From positions 986,501 through 1,050,500 of the forward strand of contig CP141146.1 in assembly GCA_035235625.1 (NCBI GenBank): DNA of 64,000 nucleotides, read 5' to 3'. The stretch's first letter is position 1; each line of letters opens with the position of its first letter. The stretch is from Saururus chinensis. Its lineage: Eukaryota; Streptophyta; Magnoliopsida; Piperales; Saururaceae. The translations under genes were made by a program, and so were the position numbers. Below, one piece after another: positions 57,279 through 64,000 of this stretch. Under the pieces are notes generated by a model. The model saw nothing but the letters and a program-made list of their open reading frames with translations, ran no database searches and was not told the DNA's origin.

Positions 57279-60200
57279 CTTGTATGTTTTTATGCTATTC
57301 AGCTAGATTTTCAAGGTTGACCCATCTTGCAGGTTGATAGCATTCAACTAGTATAGCACTGTGTGGACTGCTAACTACATGATAACCAGTATTTTTTTAA
57401 CATCAGCAGTCGGAAGAGAAATAAATTGCCTCTATTTGATCATCAGAGAATGTTAACCACCTCAATATGAAAGCAAAAAAGAATGCTTGTAGCTGAAGAA
57501 AAAAATCACTTTTTTTCTATCCTTAAATGTTGAATCTGGTGTGCACTGTTTCATCTTTTGTTTTGTTTTGTTTTATTTTTTTATTCTAGTTTATCAAGGA
57601 CTTCTCTTAGTTTTGAAATAAAAATGAGCTGACAACATGTGGATGCTACACTTGTTATTTTGCTATTAGCAATTTTTTATAAGTACATTTTATGGAAGGA
57701 ACCAAAGCCTGAATTAGAGAAGCTTAAGAATGAAAAAAAACATTTTCATTTGATAATTCTCAAATGGGGTAAGCTAAGATAAATCAATTTGAGAAGCATC
57801 AAGAGCTATCCTTGGAAGTTCATTACACAAAGAAGAAAACCTTTTGACTGATAACTATGAGCTTCTTTAGTCAATGCATCAAAATAGTACCTCTCTCTTG
57901 AATAATAGCATAATTTACTTCCCACGATGTGGAATGATGCAAATTAATAGTTCAGTCTCCACCTCCAAAAATGAGATGCCCAAATAAATAGCTCCATTTA
58001 GAAAATAGCTTTTAAGAGGCTTCCATTGAGTAAAATGGTGCTATTAATATTGGACATTTTCTTTTTCTAAATAGAGCCATTAATATAGGACGGAAGGATT
58101 ACTACCTAGAACTACTCTAGGCCAATTTAGCCATTGGCAAATGGGGGAGAGGGGATCTTTTATGTGTATCAACAAAAAAACTGCTCTAGCTTCTTCATTT
58201 AGCATGGTTAGAGGAGTATATTTGCTCCTATACTCCTCTAACGTAGCACAACTATGAGAGAAAGCAAAAATAGAAGGATTTTCCATAGTCCCTTATTATA
58301 GAATCAACCCAGCCAAACCTGAGGAGTCCTTGCATGTAGATCAGGATTGAGTTTGAAGAGACCTTTAGAAGGAGCTAGGAGGTGGAGTTTTTTTGACGGG
58401 TTTATTACAGTAGAAGGCCTATAACAGAGACAATTCTGTGAACTTAATAACAATAAACTTTAACCAAGATGAAAACCCCAGCAGGGCAAAAAACGTCTGG
58501 GAAGATGTAGAAATCCCCAACAACTTTTTTATACTCATTTAAAGTTAGGAAACCAGATCAGAACCATGAAAAAAATAATCAATAGTTTCAATATCTTTAG
58601 AATGCATGCTGAAACACTTGCATAAAATAATTATAAACATACAAACCACTGCTTAGATAACATAATAGTTCAACGATAACCTTAACTTCAACCCCATCAG
58701 TAGCATATTTATATGAAGGGTATCTGAAAAGTGGTAGGTAAATACACAACTAACAAAAAGGTTTTCACAACATCCTAGAAGATTTCACATATTCTTCTAA
58801 GAACAAGATCTTCCAAGGAATAAATCCCTGATTATCATTTACATCACCCCCATCCATCACCTAATAGTCATTTTCTTGTTTTGGCTTGCTTGCACAAATT
58901 TAGGTCTTCTTTGCTCTCCTCTCCAGTGTGTTTTGGTCTGTCAATATTAGTAAAAAATAAGAAAAAAGAAAAGAAAAAGAAGACTTATCCCATTAACCAA
59001 TTAGAACTGTATCCTCATTTGAAGCTTACCTTTGCAACATGACTTTCGTTCATTAAAAGTGAATATGTAGTTGCAAGTTGATATCACATGAGATCTCCCT
59101 TTATTACCAGACATATTTTTTGTTAGATGTTACAGGTATGAGAAAGTGGAGTAAAATGGCCAACAGCTACAGATAATTTATCACGTACTATTTTTTTCTC
59201 TCCGGACTTGAGTCACTGCACGTGATATGCGAACAATAGAACTATACAATTTACCAAATGATCTGCAAATGATGAAAACTCCCATACTTAATACATGTAC
59301 ATTTTGAGATGCATACATCTACTCACATTTGGTTTTCTAAATCAAGTGGTTGTAATGTTAGAGTTTCTGCTTTTCAAAAGTTTCATCATGAAGTTGAATT
59401 GAATACCTGGGGAGATCTTTGGTTGGGGCCATTTAGCACCTTCAAAGACCTTGATGCATTTTAAGCCCCATCCAAAGTATAGTCGCCCTAGGATTGCTTG
59501 CATCGCAATGCAATGCAATTGCACAGCATTTCTATTTCAAGGCCTGGGCTTCTGCTTTGGTAATCAGCTTCTTTGTAATCCCTTTGTGCTGATCCTTCTC
59601 TCTCGAAGTGCAACATTTGATATACAGGCAAGCCTAGTCCTGAGAGTAAACGAAGAATTACATATAGCTCCTAAAATTACATATTAATAAACGCAAATTC
59701 AAATGCCAATAGGGGCAAGTAGATAAATTTTCACATGCAATGGAGCAAACTATATATAGGATTAGCTTAACATTTATTGATTATGCTTTTAATAAAATCG
59801 GCTCAAGATGGATGAATTGAATAAATTTCGAAATCAAATTCTATTGGAATTTGACTAAGATACAAGACATCAATAGTTCGTAAATTAATAGCATTATTAG
59901 AGTTTTTTTTTTGTGCGGTGAAATACATTCAAATTAGAAAGTTCCCGACTAACCTTCTTTGCTTAAGTGGTCCTTTTCTGGGAGGAAGGAGCTGGTTGCG
60001 CTGGAGGGGAGGAAGAAAAGAAGAGATAGGAGAGAGGGAAAGTACCTGGCTGAGATGGGAGTGCCAAACAAGGTCATCGTCTTTGGCTTCATTAGTCTCA
60101 CCAGAGACCTTGCTACAATAAAATAGGAGCTTGAAAAAGAGATAGAAGGTCTGACCGCCCGAGCTCGGCAAGTGCAAGAAAGAAATGCCGAATTCACAGA

Positions 60201-60300
60201 GAATCTCCAACCGTGGGGAACTAAAAACTCTTTGGCCATCGTCCGTTCTCTGCTCCTCGTCCCCTCCTTTCATGATAAAAAAACTATTCTTGTTGTCGCC
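57279..60300. other. Gene-free interval with repeat debris
   Basis: No gene was recognised. Fragments such as AGCTCCATTTAGAAAATAG near 57990 and TAGAGCCATTAATATAGGA near 58074 resemble worn MITE ends. The string CCCCAGCAGGGCAAAAAACG near 58478 looks like retroelement debris. Several short open frames (59451-59687, 59929-60273) lack any recognisable motif. Confidence 0.5.
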
Positions 60301-60329
60301 ATGAGGGGGACGAGTTCCTGCAACGGTAA

Positions 60330-60680
60330 GGCAGAGGGGATGAGGGCCTGTGACAGTGGGGTGGAGGTGACTACGGGCTGCGAGAGTGTGGTAGAGGGGA
60401 CAATGGGCTTGGACATTGGGGCTGAGAGGACGACGAGCTAAGGTTGGGGCCGAACAGAGCAGACGATGGGCTGCAAAGGTGGGGCAGAGGGACGATGGGC
60501 AGGCAGAGGGACGATGGGCAGCTGCGATTGTGGGGCGGAGGGGACAACAGGCTGCGACATTGGGGCGGAGATAACGACGGGCTACGAGTGGGGAAGAGTG
60601 GAGCAGACGACGGGCTGGCGGAGCGGAGGCGACGGGCTGCGACGATGGGGCGGAAGAGACGAGAAGCTGCGAAGGTGGTA
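60330..60680. repeat. Degenerate minisatellite, unit about 30 bp, G-rich
   Basis: Around ten decayed units of the form GACGACGGGCTGCGACNNTG-GGGCGGAGGG follow each other, with lengths from about 21 to 36 bases. Because the unit is close to a multiple of three, several frames stay open through it. These frames are repeat artefacts. Confidence 0.75.
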
Positions 60681-60905
60681 ATGAGTGGCGGCAAGGCTAG
60701 GCAGATTTGGAGGGAAGAAGATATTTGACGAAAATGAGTAGTAACTTTTTGGCAGATTGTGGTTAGATGCTGGCGTTCGATCATATCCAACGATCACTAT
60801 TTAACTCAGGCTCATATGCTTTATATGAGACCAGGCTCATAATAACTTTAGCCATAACCCAATCGGAGAAGAAGATATTTGAGGTCACTTCGCTTGATAG
60901 TTGTT

Positions 60906-60910
<5 letters not shown>

Positions 60911-60995
<85 letters not shown>
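60911..60995. repeat. (AT)n microsatellite, left of palindromic element
   Basis: 85 bp of uninterrupted AT repeats directly left of the palindrome at 61003-61195. With the run at 61201-61254 it seems to be one microsatellite split by an insertion. Confidence 0.96.
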
Positions 60996-60998
<3 letters not shown>

Positions 60999-61002
60999 AA
61001 AA

Positions 61003-61195
61003 GTTAATATGAGCCCGGGCTCATGCGCGCCGGCGTGCGCCCGGGCTAATTGGGCCGTCGGATTTACATCCGACGGCCCATCAAACTCACGGGTTTAAAT
61101 GCCCTGTGAGTTTGATGGGTCGTCGGATGTAAATCCGACAGCCCAATCAGCCTGGGCGTACACCGGCACGTGTGAGCCCGAGCTGATATTAACGG
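61003..61195. mobile_element. Near-perfect palindromic element inserted in (AT)n
   Basis: The left arm 61003-61093 and right arm 61102-61195 are reverse complements with about 12 mismatches, around an 8-base centre (TTTAAATG). Within the left arm are further palindromes: GAGCCCGGGCTC, GCGCGCCGGC, and GGGCCGTCGGAT-TTAC-ATCCGACGGCCC (12-bp stems). The GC-rich composition contrasts sharply with the AT repeat on both sides. It is non-coding. Rice Micron elements are known to insert in TA microsatellites, but identity with Micron is not claimed. Confidence 0.82.
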
Positions 61196-61197
61196 GA

Positions 61198-61200
<3 letters not shown>

Positions 61201-61254
<54 letters not shown>
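61201..61254. repeat. (AT)n microsatellite, right of palindromic element
   Basis: 54 bp of uninterrupted AT repeats immediately right of the palindrome. Confidence 0.96.
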
Positions 61255-61256
<2 letters not shown>

Positions 61257-64000
61257 TATTTTTTTAGAAGTTGAAATGCACAATTTAAGGGAGATATAAT
61301 CGCATAATGTACTGTTTTATTGTCTATTTTAAAGCAAATATCGCAGCTTCCAATTGCAAATTGTGAAAAGACATGAGTCAATATTAATATAAGTCTTAAG
61401 TTTATTGAGTGCTAAAAAAGTTACAAATTTTGTAAACATAAAATGCATTGTTAATATTAAATACTTAAAAATGTTATGGTTTCAATTCTTAAATTTGAAG
61501 CTTGCAAAGAAAGAAAATCTAAAATTTATATAGCACTCATGTATAAAAAATACTATTAATGGAGCAATGTCAAAATTAATAGAGGTTATTGTCTAAGTGA
61601 AATATGGCTCCCTTGGAGCATCAATGACTAAGAGGGTTATGGCTTTTGCAATGGCCATGGCTAAATTGCATCTGGTCCTACCAAATACAAAAATGAGTTG
61701 AAAGAGAAGAAGAAGAAGGTGGTGGTGGTGGTAGAGTCGGGCCCACAGATGAAGGTAGGGGAGGTGACAGCGCTAGAAATGGAGATAGAGATAAGTGGGT
61801 TACTCGAGTTGGAGAGGAAGAAAAGTAAGGCAATGGTAGTAAGGTTATTTTATGTAATATTTGTGGCCTTTTACATATGTATAAGTCTAGTTACATCATT
61901 ATGCACATGAAGCGCACATTCTAGATATTATGCATATTATGGAGCCTAGTTAAATAAAATAAATATTTTAAATTAAATTACTAAGTCATGAAATAATCCA
62001 ATCAACCATATATTATCTAGTAGAAATCATAAGTGACTCTCTATCTACTTCATTCATCATCAATCTCCATGGGCACGTCCGTTGTGTTATCTACTTCTTC
62101 ATTAATGCATGATCCTCTCAAAAAATCCAACAAAGAAGATATAAGAAACCACTTTCCAACAATTCATAAAATCACAACAACAACAACAAAAATTGAACTT
62201 TGAACATAGTTTGATCAAATACTCATAAACCAACCTTCTCACAGTTATACAATGACTTATGATATTAGACCTCAAGAGGAAAGAGATCATTAATAAATCA
62301 GCCTCTTGAAATATGAGATGAGCATCCAAGTTAAGGTTTTGATAATAAGAACATTATAAGATGAATACCTAGAGTTCAAGGGACATAAATGAGCCTCCTT
62401 TCTTAGGTTTCTCATAGACTACCTCTATTTATATGAGGGAGGTATCAAAAGACTAGTTTGGTACAAATTGGACTCTAATTGACTTAATTTAGGAAACTAC
62501 CTTGAAGTTGTTCGATCGGCTAAAAGTTACTAAAGTCTGCCTAGAACTTGTGTGATCAATTGACTTGTTGAATCTTTACATGTATTTAAGACATATCTTT
62601 GACAGTACATGACATCTTGGGAAGGTAGAATATGATATAAATAGCTTAAAATTAAATAAATTGATCTTACGAGATGTATAGATCGTCTTATCATATGTTT
62701 TTAGGTAGTCTTCATGCATGACTTTAACTTGAATTCTATTGTATCGAATCTTCAATCTTTCTTCAAAATTTGAAGTAACTACATGTTTACTTTACCTTTT
62801 TAGACAACCCTTTCACATCTAAGTTACAAAATTGATTCTCCTTTTGCATGAGCTAGCATTTTTGTTATGAGAGTTGTTAGTACATACAATCCTCCACAAC
62901 ATAGCTAGTGAATGTCCAAATATGGAAATTTTGAAATCGAAGCTTGGTCAAGCTATGTAAGTTAGTTAGGATAAGACAATGAGAGTGATCATGAATTAAG
63001 TTAGTGTAATGCCCTGGAATTTCAATATGTTGAAATTCGAACAGTTGGGTCTATTAGCAAGTTTAAGGGTCCAATAATGATTTTTCTTAAAATTTGACTG
63101 TTTTGAGCTTGATTCGTTTGGATGAGCCTTAAGGTACTTGATAGGTCTTGGAGAAATGAATGTATCAAGCCCAATAACGTGTCAAACGGACACCGGGATA
63201 GTAGGCTATGACCTTGAGAAGCGTGTCATGGGCGGGACCCAATTTAAATTAGTGAGAAAATATATTATTTGAGATATTTGCATGTATAGTTATTACTTAT
63301 GTGCAAGTATGATTATGGTAAGGAGAGTAATAAAAAATGTGATGCTATATGATATGTAGATCTGATATACCATGTTGACATGTCATGGTTGTTTTTCTGA
63401 TTTACCATTACCTTATCCAAAACTTTATTAAGTTTTACTCACCCACTTTTTGTGTTTTATTTTGGGGTTGCATGGTGCGACATACAGTAGAGCAAGATCC
63501 TCTGTATGAGGAACGATCAGGGAGAGCTTGGGAGTAGGTGTGGATGCCTATGGACTTTGCTTTATTTTTTTATTTACTTTGTTATGATAATAGAAGATCA
63601 TGTATGGTAGTTTTTGTTTTAGACTCGTGAAACTCTTCTGTTTTTAGACATGTTTAAGATTTTCTGATTCGAGCTATGTGTAATGGCTCAACATTCTAAG
63701 TATGTGGGTGTAAGTATGTCCTTAGCAGGCGGAATGATTATTTTTCCTATTATGAGACATTCACCATCGATGATTTTATGTGTATGAATTTATTATGCCC
63801 AGTTACACAAGTTGTATAGGGATAATGGAGTTATGTTGCATATGCGGTTATGGCTTAACTTGTATGATATGCAGAATAGTGTGTTTGAGACACTTGGTAT
63901 GTAGGGTGAATGTTTTCATTATGATATAGACATGAATGATATGTTGAAGTTGAAGAGTCATTCATGTAGGATATAATTATGTGTACACATGATGATATAT
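61255..64000. other. Gene-free interval to the window end
   Basis: No coding sequence was recognised on either strand. Around 63000-63550 the text (GCCCTGGAATTTCAATATG, then ACTCACCCACTTTTTGTGTT and GGGGTTGCATGG) has the feel of a retrotransposon LTR or leader, but no LTR borders, primer site or protein were found. The remainder is AT-rich. Confidence 0.45.

Noticed and set aside
60371..60790. Pro/Ser-rich 139-codon frame on the minus strand and Gly-rich frames on the plus strand
   Set aside because: They run through the 30-bp minisatellite, whose unit length keeps frames open by chance.
60911..61254. CRISPR-like or satellite array
   Set aside because: The repeats are simple AT runs around one palindrome. 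There are no regular spacers, and the genome is a plant nuclear one.
63000..63560. Possible LTR retrotransposon leader or LTR
   Set aside because: General resemblance only. No TG...CA ends, target duplication, primer site or protein could be fixed.

Overview
This is a nuclear window from a flowering plant. All gene families are plant ones, most genes have many introns with GT-AG borders, two nuclear tRNA genes are present, and intergenic DNA is AT-rich with MITE and retroelement debris. GC-rich first exons (RSH gene, cupin gene) and the general protein style suggest a monocot, perhaps a non-grass one. That placement is inference. All gene models were built by hand by joining exons at splice sites and checking that the phase was kept.

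Layout. 1-4085: 3' part of a PWWP-type chromatin protein gene (+), last exon only. 6987-7966: two-exon LEA protein gene (+). 8485-10650: intronless DYW-type PPR gene (-). 10715-10796: tRNA-Ser(GCU). 10963-13236: intronless E-type PPR gene (+), apparent orthologue of Arabidopsis At3g53360. 17407-23609: a pinoresinol/lariciresinol reductase (PLR) locus on the minus strand, with one intact four-exon gene, one decayed partial copy and a duplicated 3' flank that no longer has a gene beside it. 23953-24025: tRNA-Arg(UCU) (-). 25176-33622: complete 25-exon TOPLESS-related corepressor gene (-), 1,132 codons. 34.4-43.1 kb: gene-free. 43145-52810: complete 18-exon RelA/SpoT homologue (-), 870 codons. 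53224-53780: Tourist-like MITE. 53794-55355: large inverted repeat whose centre carries a broken histone H2A.Z first exon. 55436-55885: small cupin gene (-). 57018-57278: the last two exons of a phosphohexomutase gene without the rest. 60.3-61.3 kb: minisatellite and a near-perfect palindromic element inside an AT microsatellite. 61.3-64 kb: no gene seen.

The genes do not form a pathway. They cover organelle RNA editing and processing (PPR proteins), stringent-response alarmone turnover in plastids (RSH), transcriptional repression (TPR), chromatin (PWWP), lignan synthesis (PLR) and stress protection (LEA). The most unusual features are the inverted repeat with the captured H2A.Z fragment, the bacterial-looking RSH protein with a serine at a normally invariant synthetase glycine, the PLR duplication remnants, and the palindromic element at 61 kb. 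No complete transposon protein was recognised anywhere.
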